The notes beneath the pieces were generated by a model, which did no database searches, was not told the origin of the DNA, and was given only the letters and a program-made list of their open reading frames with translations. Below are positions 45,928 to 54,821 of a stretch of 64,000 nt of DNA, one piece after another (position 1 is the stretch's first letter; every line of letters starts with the position of its first letter). The position numbers and the translations under genes are program-made. The DNA lies in assembly GCF_900107415.1 (NCBI RefSeq), contig NZ_FNPX01000003.1, positions 215,527 through 279,526 on the forward strand, in the 5' to 3' direction. Source of the DNA: Jannaschia faecimaris. GTDB taxonomy: Bacteria > Pseudomonadota > Alphaproteobacteria > Rhodobacterales > Rhodobacteraceae.

Positions 45928-47028
45928 ATGTCGTTCTTCAAGAAACTCAAGGACCGTCTGACGCGGTCGTCGTCCAAGCTGGAAGAGGGGCTGGATGCCA
46001 TCGTGGAGGAGGGTTCGGAGGGCACACCGGGCCCCGCACCGACACCCGAGCCTGAGCCGACTTCCGCGCCGGCGTCGCCTTCGCCAGCCCCAGTCCCGAT
46101 GCCTGATCCGGTTCAGGCTGAACCGCTGGCGGAGACGTCCAAGCCAGGTCTTCTGGGCCGTTTAATGGGTCGCGCCCTGCCCAACGCCGCCCCGCGCCGC
46201 GTTCTTGATGATGAGATGTTGGAGCAGTTGGAGGAGTTGCTGATCGCTTCCGACATGGGGGTCGAAACCGCCCTGCGCGTCACTGCGAACATGGCTGAAG
46301 GGCGGATGGGCCGGAAGCTATCGTCCGAGGAAATAAGGCGGCTGATGGCCACGGAAATCGCCCGCATCATGGAACCTGTCGCCCGGCCCATGCCCCTGAC
46401 ACCACAACGCCCGCAGGTCGTGTTGGTCGTGGGCGTCAACGGCTCGGGCAAGACCACGACCATTGGCAAGCTGGCCAGCCAGTTCAAGGCTGCGGGCAAA
46501 TCCGTGGTAATCGCGGCGGGTGACACTTTCCGCGCTGCCGCCGTCGAACAATTGCAGGTCTGGGGCGACCGGGCGGGCGTACCTGTAATGGTGGCACCCC
46601 AGGGATCGGATCCGGCCTCTCTGGCATTCGACGCGATGGCCAAGGCGGAAGCTGACGGGGCCGATCTGCTGCTGATTGACACGGCGGGGCGGCTTTCTAA
46701 CCGTGCCGACCTGATGGAGGAACTGGCCAAGATCGTCCGCGTGATCCGCAAGAAGGATCCGACCGCGCCGCACAACACGCTTCTGGTTCTGGACGCGACG
46801 ACGGGCCAGAACGCCCTGACGCAGGTGGACGTGTTCAAAAAGTTGTCCGACGTCTCGGGTCTGGTAATGACCAAGCTGGACGGAACGGCAAAGGGAGGCG
46901 TTCTGGTGGCATTGGCCGACCGGTTCGGCCTGCCAATCCATGCGATCGGCGTGGGTGAGCAGGTCGACGATCTGGATGCGTTCGACCCAGAGGAATTCGC
47001 GGCCGCATTGGTGGGTCTGTCAGAATGA
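45928..47028 (+). CDS. ftsY: Signal recognition particle receptor FtsY
   Basis: GTPase that docks SRP-ribosome complexes at the membrane. The 366-residue protein has an amphipathic N-terminus (MSFFKKLKDRLTRSSSK), a Pro/Ala/Glu-rich linker (about 35-75), the NG domain with GVNGSGKTTTIGKLA (P-loop), AAGDTFRAAAVEQL, LLIDTAGRLSN and MTKLDGTAKGG. The ATG at 45928 has an AAAGGGG site. The acidic A domain is shorter than in E. coli, normal for alphaproteobacteria. Confidence 0.95.
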   Translation: MSFFKKLKDRLTRSSSKLEEGLDAIVEEGSEGTPGPAPTPEPEPTSAPASPSPAPVPMPDPVQAEPLAETSKPGLLGRLMGRALPNAAPRRVLDDEMLEQLEELLIASDMGVETALRVTANMAEGRMGRKLSSEEIRRLMATEIARIMEPVARPMPLTPQRPQVVLVVGVNGSGKTTTIGKLASQFKAAGKSVVIAAGDTFRAAAVEQLQVWGDRAGVPVMVAPQGSDPASLAFDAMAKAEADGADLLLIDTAGRLSNRADLMEELAKIVRVIRKKDPTAPHNTLLVLDATTGQNALTQVDVFKKLSDVSGLVMTKLDGTAKGGVLVALADRFGLPIHAIGVGEQVDDLDAFDPEEFAAALVGLSE

Positions 47029-47161
47029 TCTGCGCGGGCCCCCGGCGGGCGGGATTGGCCTTTACCGTGGGGCGCGCGATTTCGGGTGTGGATCGTGTCT
47101 GGCTTGCCAAGTCTGTCGCCGCCTTTGCCGAGTTGGGCATCTTCCGGACACCGATCTCGCT

Positions 47162-47617
47162 ATGACTGATTTTGCGACCCTCCGTATCGGGCCCGAACTG
47201 GCCCCGCTCTCTGCAAGGGAACGCGCGGAGTTCATGGACGCCGCCGGTCTCCTCGACCACGATACCTGTCCGCCGGGCTTTGCCGGTCACTCTGCCGTCT
47301 GGGCGCGGGACCGGGATCTTCTGATCGGACAGGGGGCAATCGTCGAGCTTTCACCCGATGCGATGCAAGCGCGTTCGCGGTTGGTGCCCCGGCACATGGA
47401 GGCGCGCACCCGCGTCGCGTTGATCGACATGCTTGCCGTACGCCCGGAATACCTTGAGACGGGGCTGGAGGAGCAGATCACGCGGGCACTTATCGATGCG
47501 TTCGCCGATACGGTGCCCCGTCCGTCAGAAGCGGTGATCTTCGTTGGCCCGGCCCGCGCTCCGGTTCTTTTGTCGACCCTGCGCGGACTTGGCCTGACCG
47601 AGGAAGCTTTCCGGTGA
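47162..47617 (+). CDS. Hypothetical protein, 151 aa
   Basis: The start at 47162 (MTDFATLRIGPELAPLSARE) lies 133 bases after ftsY. It has no signal peptide or TM helix. Composition is ordinary and codon use matches the neighbours, with strong G/C at third positions, so coding is likely. The middle (LVPRHMEARTRVALIDMLAV) and end (FVGPARAPVLLSTLRGLGLT) look folded alpha/beta. I recognise no family. It sits in the ftsY-EamA-ispZ neighbourhood. Confidence 0.65.
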   Translation: MTDFATLRIGPELAPLSARERAEFMDAAGLLDHDTCPPGFAGHSAVWARDRDLLIGQGAIVELSPDAMQARSRLVPRHMEARTRVALIDMLAVRPEYLETGLEEQITRALIDAFADTVPRPSEAVIFVGPARAPVLLSTLRGLGLTEEAFR

Positions 47618-47759
47618 CCTCGTGCGAGGTAAGCTCTCCCGCTGATGTTCGTCCGTCAACGGTGTTGTCCGCGCGGGCGAACCCTTGTTCCGAGCGGCAG
47701 GGTTCTCGCGCCCTTTGCGTCCTTGATCGGCTGGACGGTCCTGATCGGTCGCGCCGCAG

Positions 47760-48656
47760 GTGATCGAATGGATCGACGCCATTCAGGGAACCGAGGTGGG
47801 GCACAGGCTCGCCCTTTGGCTGGCGTTGGCCGCAGCGTTCCTTCACGCGCTTTTCGGCGCGTTACAGAAGGGTGCCACCTTCGACCCCTGGACGTCGCGG
47901 ACGGCGATGGACGTGGCGATTTTCGGAATGTCCGCCCCCATCGCCCTGTTCGTGGTGCCGTGGCCCCCGCTGGAGCTGTGGTGGGTGCTGGTCGGTATGG
48001 TCGCGATCCAAACCACCTATAAGGCCTTGCAAGGCGCGACTTATGCGCGGGGGGCCTATACGGTCGTCTACCCCGTAGTGCGGGGGACGGGGCCGCTTTT
48101 CACGGTGTTCGGTGCGGGTCTGATCTTTGGCGAAACCTTCACCGGGCCGCAGTGGGCGGGCGTCGGCCTGTTGATGGCCGGGCTGTTCGGTCTTTCGGCA
48201 TATAACATGGCCAAGATCACGGTGGACCGCGCGACCCTGGCACCTGCGCTGGGGCTGGCGGTGCTGACCGGACTGATGGTGGCGATCTATACGACCTGGA
48301 ACGCCTGGGGCATTCGCGCGATGGAGAACCCGTTCACCTTTCTGGCTTGGTTCTTCATGCTGACATCGTGGGATTTCCCGGTTGTCGCCGCAGTCCGCGG
48401 TAAATGGCGGCGGCCGGAGCCGGCTCTGCTCAAGCTGGGCCTTGTCGGCGGACTTGTCGCTTTCGGATCTTTCGGGTCGATCATGATGGCAACACGGCTC
48501 GACTCGGTGGGTGAAGCGGCCATCCTGCGCGAGACCTCGACGGTATTTGCGGCCCTCATCGGATGGGTTCTGCTCAAGGAGGCGGTCGGGCCGCGGCGCC
48601 TCGTCCTGATGTCGCTGATTGCGCTTGGCGCGGTGGTGGTGGAGTTCGCGGGGTGA
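47760..48656 (+). CDS. EamA/DMT family transporter
   Basis: A 298-residue inner-membrane protein with two EamA repeats and about ten TM helices. Landmarks are LALAAAFLHALFGALQKG near the N-terminus, YTVVYPVVRGTGPLFTVFGA mid-protein, and RETSTVFAALIGWVLLKEAV at the end. The start is GTG at 47760 (VIEWIDAIQGT), the only candidate at this length. Likely exporter of a small metabolite; the substrate is unknown. It precedes ispZ by 37 bases and may share its transcript. Confidence 0.87.
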   Translation: MIEWIDAIQGTEVGHRLALWLALAAAFLHALFGALQKGATFDPWTSRTAMDVAIFGMSAPIALFVVPWPPLELWWVLVGMVAIQTTYKALQGATYARGAYTVVYPVVRGTGPLFTVFGAGLIFGETFTGPQWAGVGLLMAGLFGLSAYNMAKITVDRATLAPALGLAVLTGLMVAIYTTWNAWGIRAMENPFTFLAWFFMLTSWDFPVVAAVRGKWRRPEPALLKLGLVGGLVAFGSFGSIMMATRLDSVGEAAILRETSTVFAALIGWVLLKEAVGPRRLVLMSLIALGAVVVEFAG

Positions 48657-48693
48657 AATCCCTATGTCACTCATGCGACAACAGGAGACGCCC

Positions 48694-49314
48694 ATGACCG
48701 ATCCCGATTCCAAATCCGTACCCGGCTGGGCCAAGACCGCGCTGGAACTCGGGCCTGTCGCGCTGTTTTTCGCGGGCTACGTCTACCTCAAGGACGAGAC
48801 ATTCACGATTTCCGGCACCGAATACGGCGGTTTCATCGTGGTCACGGCGCTGTTCGTACCGCTGATTCTGGCATCAACCGCGCTTCTCTGGCGGCTGACC
48901 GGCAAGCTCAGCCAGATGCAGATCGTGACCGCGGTGCTGGTGACGGTATTCGGCGGACTTTCAGTCTGGCTGAATGACGAGCGTTTCTTCAAGATGAAGC
49001 CCACGCTGATCTATCTGCTGTTCGCGGCGGTCTTCTTTTTCGGGCTGTGGCGCGGGCGCAGCTATCTCGCCATGGTCCTGTCTGAGGCGATGCCGCTGAC
49101 GCATGACGGCTGGATGATACTGACCAAGCGGATGGCGTGGTTCTTTGTCGGGCTGGCGCTGGCGAACGAGGCGATCTGGCGCACGATGTCCACTGACGCT
49201 TGGGTCAACTTCAAGACCTTCGGCCTGCCTGTCGCGATGTTCGCTTTTTTCATCGCGCAGGCCGGCCTGATGAAGGCGCACTCCAGCGAGGAAGAAGCGC
49301 CGGGCGAGGATTAA
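48694..49314 (+). CDS. ispZ: Inner membrane-spanning protein YciB (septation protein IspZ)
   Basis: 206 residues with five to six TM helices. Conserved YciB stretches include LELGPVALFFAGYVYL, WLNDERFFKMKPTLIYLLFA and LAMVLSEAMPLTHDGW. It helps maintain envelope integrity and septation. The ATG at 48694 has an ACAGGAG site; a longer frame from 48619 overlaps the EamA gene. Its stop overlaps the convergent rluB stop by three bases (TTAA). Confidence 0.92.
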   Translation: MTDPDSKSVPGWAKTALELGPVALFFAGYVYLKDETFTISGTEYGGFIVVTALFVPLILASTALLWRLTGKLSQMQIVTAVLVTVFGGLSVWLNDERFFKMKPTLIYLLFAAVFFFGLWRGRSYLAMVLSEAMPLTHDGWMILTKRMAWFFVGLALANEAIWRTMSTDAWVNFKTFGLPVAMFAFFIAQAGLMKAHSSEEEAPGED

Positions 49315-50840
49315 TCCTCGCCGCCGCCCTCGGGTTTTTTCATCCGCTTGGTCGATGGGGCCTTCTTCGGCTTCGCGATGCCGCGTCCCCTCTGACCGCC
49401 CTTTCGCAGACTGATCGAGCTATCGGCCCGCAGCCGCGCCGTCCGTTCGGATTTCGTTTCCTTCGGCTTGTCGTCAAACCGCTTCGGGCCGCCGGGTTTG
49501 CCACCACGATCCGGTCGGTTGCCACGGGGTTTGTCATCACGCGAACCGGCGTCGCGATCGCCCTTGGCCCAAGGCGCGCGGTCGCCCTCGCGTGAGGGGC
49601 GATCCGGGTTGCCGTCCCAGTCCTTGCGCGGTGGTTTGGCCCCGAACTTGCGGGGGGCTTCGCCGTCGCGGGTGGGTTTCGCCCCGAATTTGCGGGGGGC
49701 GTCGCCATCGCGGGTGGGTTTCGCCCCGAATTTGCGGGGGGCGTCGCCATCGCGCGCCGGGCGCGGTCCACGTTTGTCGTCCCTGTCGGGACGAGCCCCG
49801 CGCGGGGGGCGCGATCCGTCGCCATCATTACGTGTCACGGGTGGCTTGCCGGTCCAGGGGCGGTCGCCTTTCGCGGCGCGCGCAACGCGGGCCTCTGCGG
49901 GGCTGCCGGAACGTGGCTTGCCGCGCGGTGCATCGTCGCTGCGCCGATCCTTGCCGCGTCCCTGGTCGATCAGCCGGTCGCCCGCGGACCGGGGTTTGCG
50001 CCCCTTCGCATCTCCCGCGCCATCGCGCCCGGCGCGGGCGTCTTTCTTTTCGTCGACCGGAATTTCCTTGCGGCTCTCGGCCAATTCACCGTCCCATGTT
50101 CCGCCCAACTGTTCCTTGACGATGCGTGGTTTGATCTCCTCCACCTCTCCAACGGGCAGGTTGCCCAGCTGGAAAGGACCGTAACTCGTGCGGATCAGGC
50201 GGTTCACGTACATGTCCACGGCGGCGAAAGCACGGCGGATTTCTCGATTGCGGCCTTCGCGCAGGCCTACCGTCAGCCAGGCGTTCGCGCCCTGCTGTCG
50301 GTCGAACGTGATCTGCATTGGTGCGAATGTTTCTGGGCCATCTTCGCCTTCGACTGTGATTCCGTCGGCCAGCTTCTTGATCGCGGCGTCGTCGGGCTTA
50401 CCGTTCACCCGAACGCGATACCGTCGCAGCCATCCGGTCGAAGGCAGCTCAAGTTGCCGCTTCAAATCCCCGTCGTTGGTCAGCAGAAGCAGCCCTTCGG
50501 AGTTCAGGTCCAGCCGGCCGACCGACAGCACGCGGCCCAACTCCTCCGGCAGGGTTTCGAAGACCGTCTCGCGGTCTTTCTCGTCCTTTTCGGTGGTCAC
50601 CAAGCCGGCCGGCTTGTGGTAGAGCCAAAGCCGCGCGCCGTCCGCTTTGGGCAGGGGCGTGCCGTCCACGGTCACCTTGTCCCCGTCCATCACGTTGTGC
50701 GCGACGTTGGACACGGTTTTCCCGTTCACCTTGACCCGCAGGTCGGCAACCATCTTCTCGGCATCCCGGCGGGAGGCCAGCCCGGCCCGCGCGATCACCT
50801 TGGCGATCCGATCGCCCGCTCTGTCTGTGTTCTCTGTCAT
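49311..50840 (-). CDS. rRNA pseudouridine synthase (RluB/RsuA type) with long basic tail
   Basis: A 509-residue protein. Residues 1-70 form an S4 RNA-binding domain (DRIAKVIARAGLASRRDAEK). Residues 75-250 are the RsuA/RluB/E/F catalytic domain, with the active-site Asp in VGRLDLNSEGLLLLTNDGD and GLREGRNREIRRAF. The remaining about 240 residues are very rich in Arg, Lys, Asp, Pro and Gly and include three copies of a 14-residue unit. Such tails occur in alphaproteobacterial RluB. It probably modifies 23S rRNA U2605. Confidence 0.92.
   Translation of the reverse strand: MTENTDRAGDRIAKVIARAGLASRRDAEKMVADLRVKVNGKTVSNVAHNVMDGDKVTVDGTPLPKADGARLWLYHKPAGLVTTEKDEKDRETVFETLPEELGRVLSVGRLDLNSEGLLLLTNDGDLKRQLELPSTGWLRRYRVRVNGKPDDAAIKKLADGITVEGEDGPETFAPMQITFDRQQGANAWLTVGLREGRNREIRRAFAAVDMYVNRLIRTSYGPFQLGNLPVGEVEEIKPRIVKEQLGGTWDGELAESRKEIPVDEKKDARAGRDGAGDAKGRKPRSAGDRLIDQGRGKDRRSDDAPRGKPRSGSPAEARVARAAKGDRPWTGKPPVTRNDGDGSRPPRGARPDRDDKRGPRPARDGDAPRKFGAKPTRDGDAPRKFGAKPTRDGEAPRKFGAKPPRKDWDGNPDRPSREGDRAPWAKGDRDAGSRDDKPRGNRPDRGGKPGGPKRFDDKPKETKSERTARLRADSSISLRKGGQRGRGIAKPKKAPSTKRMKKPEGGGED
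49633..49758 (-). repeat. Three 42-bp tandem repeats in the rluB tail
   Basis: Three copies starting at about 49633, 49675 and 49717 encode DGDAPRKFGAKPTR and close variants. Copies two and three are nearly identical; copy one differs at several bases. They are in frame, so copy number can change without breaking the protein. Not CRISPR: there are no spacers. Confidence 0.88.
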
Positions 50841-50913
50841 GGGGGCGCTCTACGCCGGTTCCGGTGCCGGGGGAAGCCTTGCGCGATGGCGCGCGGCACG
50901 GCATCTGCGTTCC

Positions 50914-51357
50914 ATGTTCAGTTCGTTCATGCCCGAAGCCCTGTCCGAGGCCCGCGCCGCCGCCCAGCGGGGCGAGGTGCCCGTAGGCGCGGTCGTTACC
51001 CGAGGAAACGAAATTCTTGGGCGCGCCGGAAACCGTACTCGGGAATTGAGCGACCCGACCGCGCATGCAGAATTGCTGGCCATTCGCGCCGCCTGTGCGG
51101 CCTTGGGGCAGGAGCGTCTGACAGGCTGCGCGCTCTGGGTCACGCTGGAGCCGTGCGCCATGTGTGCCCAGGCGATTGCCCATGCGCGGCTGGACAGGCT
51201 TCATTTCGGCGCGGCGGATCCGAAATCGGGGGGGGTATTGGTGGGCGCGCGGGTCTTTGAGCATCCACAGACTCATCACGTTCCCGAAATCCACGATGGC
51301 ATCGACGCAGACGCCTGCACCGCCCTGCTGCGGAGTTTCTTTGCGGGCCGACGCTGA
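50914..51357 (+). CDS. tadA: tRNA(adenine-34) deaminase
   Basis: Converts A34 to inosine in tRNA-Arg(ACG). The 147-residue protein has the zinc deaminase motifs HAE (His51, Glu53 in DPTAHAELLA) and PCAMC (Cys81, Cys84 in LEPCAMCAQA). The ATG at 50914 is used; a second Met at residue 6 is possible. Divergent from the pseudouridine synthase gene. Confidence 0.94.
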   Translation: MFSSFMPEALSEARAAAQRGEVPVGAVVTRGNEILGRAGNRTRELSDPTAHAELLAIRAACAALGQERLTGCALWVTLEPCAMCAQAIAHARLDRLHFGAADPKSGGVLVGARVFEHPQTHHVPEIHDGIDADACTALLRSFFAGRR

Positions 51358-51489
51358 ACGTCCGACTTGCGACGTGTCCGCGACGCCTGTGCCGCGAATT
51401 GGTCTTGCTTACCCCAAAGGCCCTCACGTCGGTTGCGACAGAAAAGACTGGAAGAAAAAAACGCCAAGCCTAATCATCGTAACGAAAAT

Positions 51490-51512
51490 GGCGCGCCCTG
51501 GCTGAGCGCGCC
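51490..51512. terminator. Hairpin between tadA and a small exported gene
   Basis: Perfect arms GGCGCGC and GCGCGCC with a nine-base loop between two convergent genes. T-rich bases follow on the minus side (ATTTTC). It likely ends transcription of the gene at 51548-51733. Confidence 0.5.
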
Positions 51513-51547
51513 TTTCCAACGGTTCGGAGAGGAACGAACCGTCTTGG

Positions 51548-51733
51548 TCAGTCCTCGGATGCGATGCTCGCGAGGATAAGCTGCGCCGCGGGCGTGTGGC
51601 CACCACGGTCACTTTTGAACGTCGTCAGCACCGGCTGGGCCGCTGCTTCATCGCCGATGGCTGGGCTGATGCCGGAAGCCATGGAAACGGAGAGAGCGGC
51701 GATCAGCAGGGCGGATTTAGCGAAATGGGTCAT
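51548..51733 (-). CDS. Short exported protein, 61 aa
   Basis: Signal peptide MTHFAKSALLIAALSVSMASG, then a short mature part ending HTPAAQLILASIASED. The tail resembles those of the genes at 51783 and 40032 (pattern A-x-x-I-[LF]-x-x-I-x-x). It lies 49 bases downstream of the gene at 51783 on the same strand. An AAGGA site precedes the ATG. No function known. Confidence 0.68.
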   Translation of the reverse strand: MTHFAKSALLIAALSVSMASGISPAIGDEAAAQPVLTTFKSDRGGHTPAAQLILASIASED

Positions 51734-51782
51734 CGGTGAGTCCTTCCTGGGTTGATTGCCATGTGTTCTGCGAAAGACCGGA

Positions 51783-51992
51783 TTACTCGTCTTCAGCGTT
51801 GGCGGCCTGGATCTGATCGAATATCGCCTGGGCCTTGGGGCTGTGACTGTCCCCGTTGCGGGTCGAGGGCGCGGTCGAGACGATCTTGTCGCCGTTGTTC
51901 TTGCTGGCGTTGAAACGCTCGATTGCCGAGGAGTCGGCGAAAGCGGGGGCCGACAGAGTGACGAGGGCGGCGGTCATTGCGAAGAGTTTCAT
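51783..51992 (-). CDS. Short exported protein, 69 aa
   Basis: Signal peptide MKLFAMTAALVTLSAPAFA, then SSAIERFNASKNNGDKI and the tail SPKAQAIFDQIQAANAEDE. The AI-x-x-FN motif recalls the HFN repeats at 40032-40361, and the tail matches that protein's DIFGEIREAQDEDE. Likely periplasmic. Function unknown. Confidence 0.7.
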   Translation of the reverse strand: MKLFAMTAALVTLSAPAFADSSAIERFNASKNNGDKIVSTAPSTRNGDSHSPKAQAIFDQIQAANAEDE

Positions 51993-52211
51993 GGTGTCTT
52001 TTCCAAATCCGATTTCGTTACGGGAACAATTTGCCCCGCAGAGGAGGTGATATGGGCCGCCTCTGGGTGACTCTCAATGCACGCGAGAAAGATATTTCTC
52101 TAATAATGGTGCGAAAATGCAGTAACCGACATGGCGTTCTGCACCGACTTCAATGTTGCGTGCGCAGACATCGGATTCCTCGAGGGTCGGGGCACCCGCC
52201 CCGGGGCCAAT

Positions 52212-53186
52212 TCAGCCGTGTCTGTCAGCCCAAGACGGCAGCGATCCGCCGGTCGAAGCCTTGATGCCACGCGCAATGGCGCGCGACAGGCAGGCGGATG
52301 CGGCATGGCCCAGGCGCAACCCGTCCCAGACGGGATCAGGCAGTGGGTGCGCGCCCGTTGCGGCGGCAAAGATCAGGTCGCCGTCCATAGGCGTATGGCT
52401 GGGCAGAATCGCGCGCGCCATCCCGTCATGCGCCGCCGTGGCCAAGCGCGTCGCTTGCGCCTGCGTCAAAAGCGCGTCGGTCGCGATGATGGCGATGGTC
52501 GTCGATTGTCCGGGCGTCGCGTTGCCATACGGCTCCCAAGTCGGGTCAAGGGTGCCGGGGCCCAAGTTGCCGAATTCGCCGTCGATCTCCCACGGGGCTG
52601 CGAAAAACCTGCCCGCATCGTCGCAAACCCGACCAAGCGCATTTACCCCGACCAGCGCGCCCACGGTTATGCCGCAGTCCAGCACCACGGACGCCGAGCC
52701 GAGACCTCCGGCAAGGTCCATGGTGGTCGCCCCAAAACCCGCGCCTGCCGTGCCCAGTTTGAAATCGGTGCCCGCCGCCGCCAGCGCCCTTTGGCCCAAT
52801 CGGGCATAGGGGTTCCGGTTCCAGCCCTTGTCGCCGTCGTTGAGCAGGTCGAACAGGATTGCGGCCGGGACGATGGGTACCCGCTGGTCGCCGACGGCAA
52901 AGCCACGCCCCATTGCCCGCAGCCCATCCGCCACGCCCGAAGCCGCGTCCAGCCCGAAGGCTGAACCGCCAGAGAGGACCAGCGCGTCCACTTCCTGCAC
53001 CAGCTTATCTGGGGCCAACAGGTCCGTCTCGCGGGTTCCTGGCGCGCCTCCCATCACGTGCACGCCTGCGACGAACGGCTTGTCGCCCAGCAATACCGTT
53101 GTCCCGGTGCGGATGGTGGCGTCTTCGGAGTTACCGACCCGCAGGCCCGCGACATCCGTGATCAGGTTCCGGGGGCCGGGCCGCAT
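52212..53186 (-). CDS. P1 family peptidase (DmpA-like aminopeptidase)
   Basis: A 324-residue Ntn-hydrolase-type peptidase that self-cleaves before a catalytic Ser. Family landmarks are DVAGLRVGNSED, MGGAPGTRETDLL, LVLSGGSAFGLDAASGV and the nucleophile region GQSTTIAIIATDA at about residue 225. Members release N-terminal residues or cleave beta-peptides. The start is ATG at 53186, one base after the upstream stop. Confidence 0.9.
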   Translation of the reverse strand: MRPGPRNLITDVAGLRVGNSEDATIRTGTTVLLGDKPFVAGVHVMGGAPGTRETDLLAPDKLVQEVDALVLSGGSAFGLDAASGVADGLRAMGRGFAVGDQRVPIVPAAILFDLLNDGDKGWNRNPYARLGQRALAAAGTDFKLGTAGAGFGATTMDLAGGLGSASVVLDCGITVGALVGVNALGRVCDDAGRFFAAPWEIDGEFGNLGPGTLDPTWEPYGNATPGQSTTIAIIATDALLTQAQATRLATAAHDGMARAILPSHTPMDGDLIFAAATGAHPLPDPVWDGLRLGHAASACLSRAIARGIKASTGGSLPSWADRHG

Positions 53187-53187
53187 G

Positions 53188-53493
53188 TCAGTCTTCCTCG
53201 GGGATCAGAGCGCGGGTGATCTTGCCGGGAAACCGCCCGACGACGCGCAGGTGGTCGGTACGCACAAGGGGGACTTTCGCGCCCGGCAGGATCAGGACCA
53301 GCGTGTCCTCGGATATCGTCTCCGGTCCCTCTCCGGCAGCAAAGAAATGCGCCAACCGGGCTTCGAAGTTGCGACGAATAACTTCCACCTGATCGAAATC
53401 CGCCTCGGGCGCGACATCCAGCAGATGTGCGAACGCCAGCTGTTGCGCGGCGAAGTTCCCCGCCAGAATACCGATCGAGACATGAAATTTCAT
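53188..53493 (-). CDS. Hypothetical protein, 101 aa
   Basis: Begins MKFHVSIGILAGNFAAQQLA and contains EADFDQVEVIRRNFEARLAH and a beta-rich C-terminus (LVLILPGAKVPLVRTDHLRV). No signal peptide or cysteine. It ends one base before the P1 peptidase start, so the two are co-translated or at least co-transcribed. I recognise no family. Confidence 0.68.
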   Translation of the reverse strand: MKFHVSIGILAGNFAAQQLAFAHLLDVAPEADFDQVEVIRRNFEARLAHFFAAGEGPETISEDTLVLILPGAKVPLVRTDHLRVVGRFPGKITRALIPEED

Positions 53494-53550
53494 GCCTTCC
53501 CCGCCTTCAATTCTAAACCGCTGCGCTCGTCGAGGCCCGTGCGGCTTCGA

Positions 53551-54291
53551 TCAGATGCAGCGGCCACCATCCACCTCCAGACCCACGCCGGTGATCATCG
53601 ACGCCTCCTCCGAGCACAGGAAGCACGCGGCATTTCCCAAGTCGCGCGGCGTGGAAAACCGGCCGAGCGGAATGGTCGACAGGAACTTCGCGCGCATTTC
53701 CGGTGTATCTTCGCCCATAAAGCTGGCCAACAGGGGCGTGTCGCCCGCAACCGGGTTCAGACAGTTCACGCGGACACCGTGGGGGGCCAGTTCAACGGCC
53801 ATGGTCTTGGTCGCAGTGATCATCCAGCCCTTGGAGGCGTTGTACCAGTTCAGGTTCGGGCGCGGACTGACCCCGGCGGTCGAGGCTACGTTCAGGATCG
53901 CTCCTGTCTTCGCGGCCTTCATCAAGGGCACCATGTGGCGCGCGGAGTGATAGACCGACTTGGCGTTTACGGCCAGGACGCGGTCGAACTCCTCCTCGGA
54001 TACGTCTTCCATCGGCTTGGGCAGGTGGGTGATGCCCGCGTTGTTGACCAGGATGTCGATGCGGCCCCAATCGGACATCGCCCGTTTGGTCAGACGCGCC
54101 CAGTCCTCGCCGTCAGCGACGTTGACCCGCTCCCACATGCCCATCACGGCCTGCGACACCTCGGCTGCCCCGTCGGCGTTCATGTCCGCGATCAGGACGC
54201 GCGCGCCCTCGGCCGCGAATTTCTCCACGATTCCCCGTCCGAAGCCCGAGGCCCCGCCGGTCACGATGGCCGTCTTGCCGTCCAGTCTCAT
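53551..54291 (-). CDS. SDR family oxidoreductase
   Basis: A 246-residue classical short-chain dehydrogenase. The cofactor site is TGGASGFGRG (residues 11-20); NNAG follows at 83-86. The catalytic Ser137, Tyr150 and Lys154 (YNASK) are intact. Asp36 after the second beta strand suggests NAD rather than NADP. The substrate is unknown; glucose-1-dehydrogenase-like or FabG-like annotations would be guesses. Divergent from the SnoaL-like gene. Confidence 0.9.
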   Translation of the reverse strand: MRLDGKTAIVTGGASGFGRGIVEKFAAEGARVLIADMNADGAAEVSQAVMGMWERVNVADGEDWARLTKRAMSDWGRIDILVNNAGITHLPKPMEDVSEEEFDRVLAVNAKSVYHSARHMVPLMKAAKTGAILNVASTAGVSPRPNLNWYNASKGWMITATKTMAVELAPHGVRVNCLNPVAGDTPLLASFMGEDTPEMRAKFLSTIPLGRFSTPRDLGNAACFLCSEEASMITGVGLEVDGGRCI

Positions 54292-54407
54292 GTCGATCCT
54301 CCCCGTTCGGTCTCTTGATGCCTGAGGCGGCGGGGCCTTGCAATTCCGTCCCGTCCGCCTGTTGCATGTGGTACACTTGACGTCTTGCAGTCAGGGAGGT
54401 TGGAGAA

Positions 54408-54776
54408 ATGACACGCGATGAAGTGGCACGCGAACTGGTCGCCGGCTGCCGTGACGGTCGGGAGACTGAAAACATAGACAAACTCTACGCCAAGGACGCC
54501 GTCAGCGTGGAAGCCGCCGACATGGGCAACGGCCGGGAGACGGTCGGTCGGGCCGGAATTCACGGCAAGCACGAATGGTTTGCCAGCATGTACGATCAGG
54601 TTTCGGGCGACGTCTCCGACCCAATGCCGCACGGCGACGACCGGTTTGCTGTGATCTTCGACATGACGATGAAAAAGCGCGAAACTGGCGAGACGGAGCA
54701 CATGCGGGACATTGGTGTCTATACCGTCAAGAACGGGAAAATCGTGCGGGAGGAGTTCTTCTACCCTACGACCTGA
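54408..54776 (+). CDS. SnoaL-like / NTF2-fold protein
   Basis: 122 residues with the cone-shaped NTF2 fold typical of SnoaL-like proteins: ENIDKLYAKDAVSVEAAD near the N-terminus, and GVYTVKNGKIVREEFFYP at the end. No catalytic residue can be assigned with confidence. The ATG at 54408 has a GGAGGTTGGAG site. It stands alone between the SDR and aldehyde dehydrogenase genes. Confidence 0.82.
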   Translation: MTRDEVARELVAGCRDGRETENIDKLYAKDAVSVEAADMGNGRETVGRAGIHGKHEWFASMYDQVSGDVSDPMPHGDDRFAVIFDMTMKKRETGETEHMRDIGVYTVKNGKIVREEFFYPTT

Positions 54777-54821
54777 AGGCCTGCGTGGTGTTGCCCTATA
54801 TTCGGTCGCCGTCTGGGGCCG

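Noticed and set aside
49633..49758. Tandem repeats as a possible CRISPR array
   Set aside because: The units are contiguous with no spacers, keep reading frame and lie inside a coding tail.
52052..52264. Plus-strand frame of about 70 codons after an excellent AGGAGGT ribosome-binding site
   Set aside because: The spacing to the ATG is only about three bases, the product is Arg-rich without a fold or signal, and it runs into the 3-prime end of the P1 peptidase gene. Chance match.
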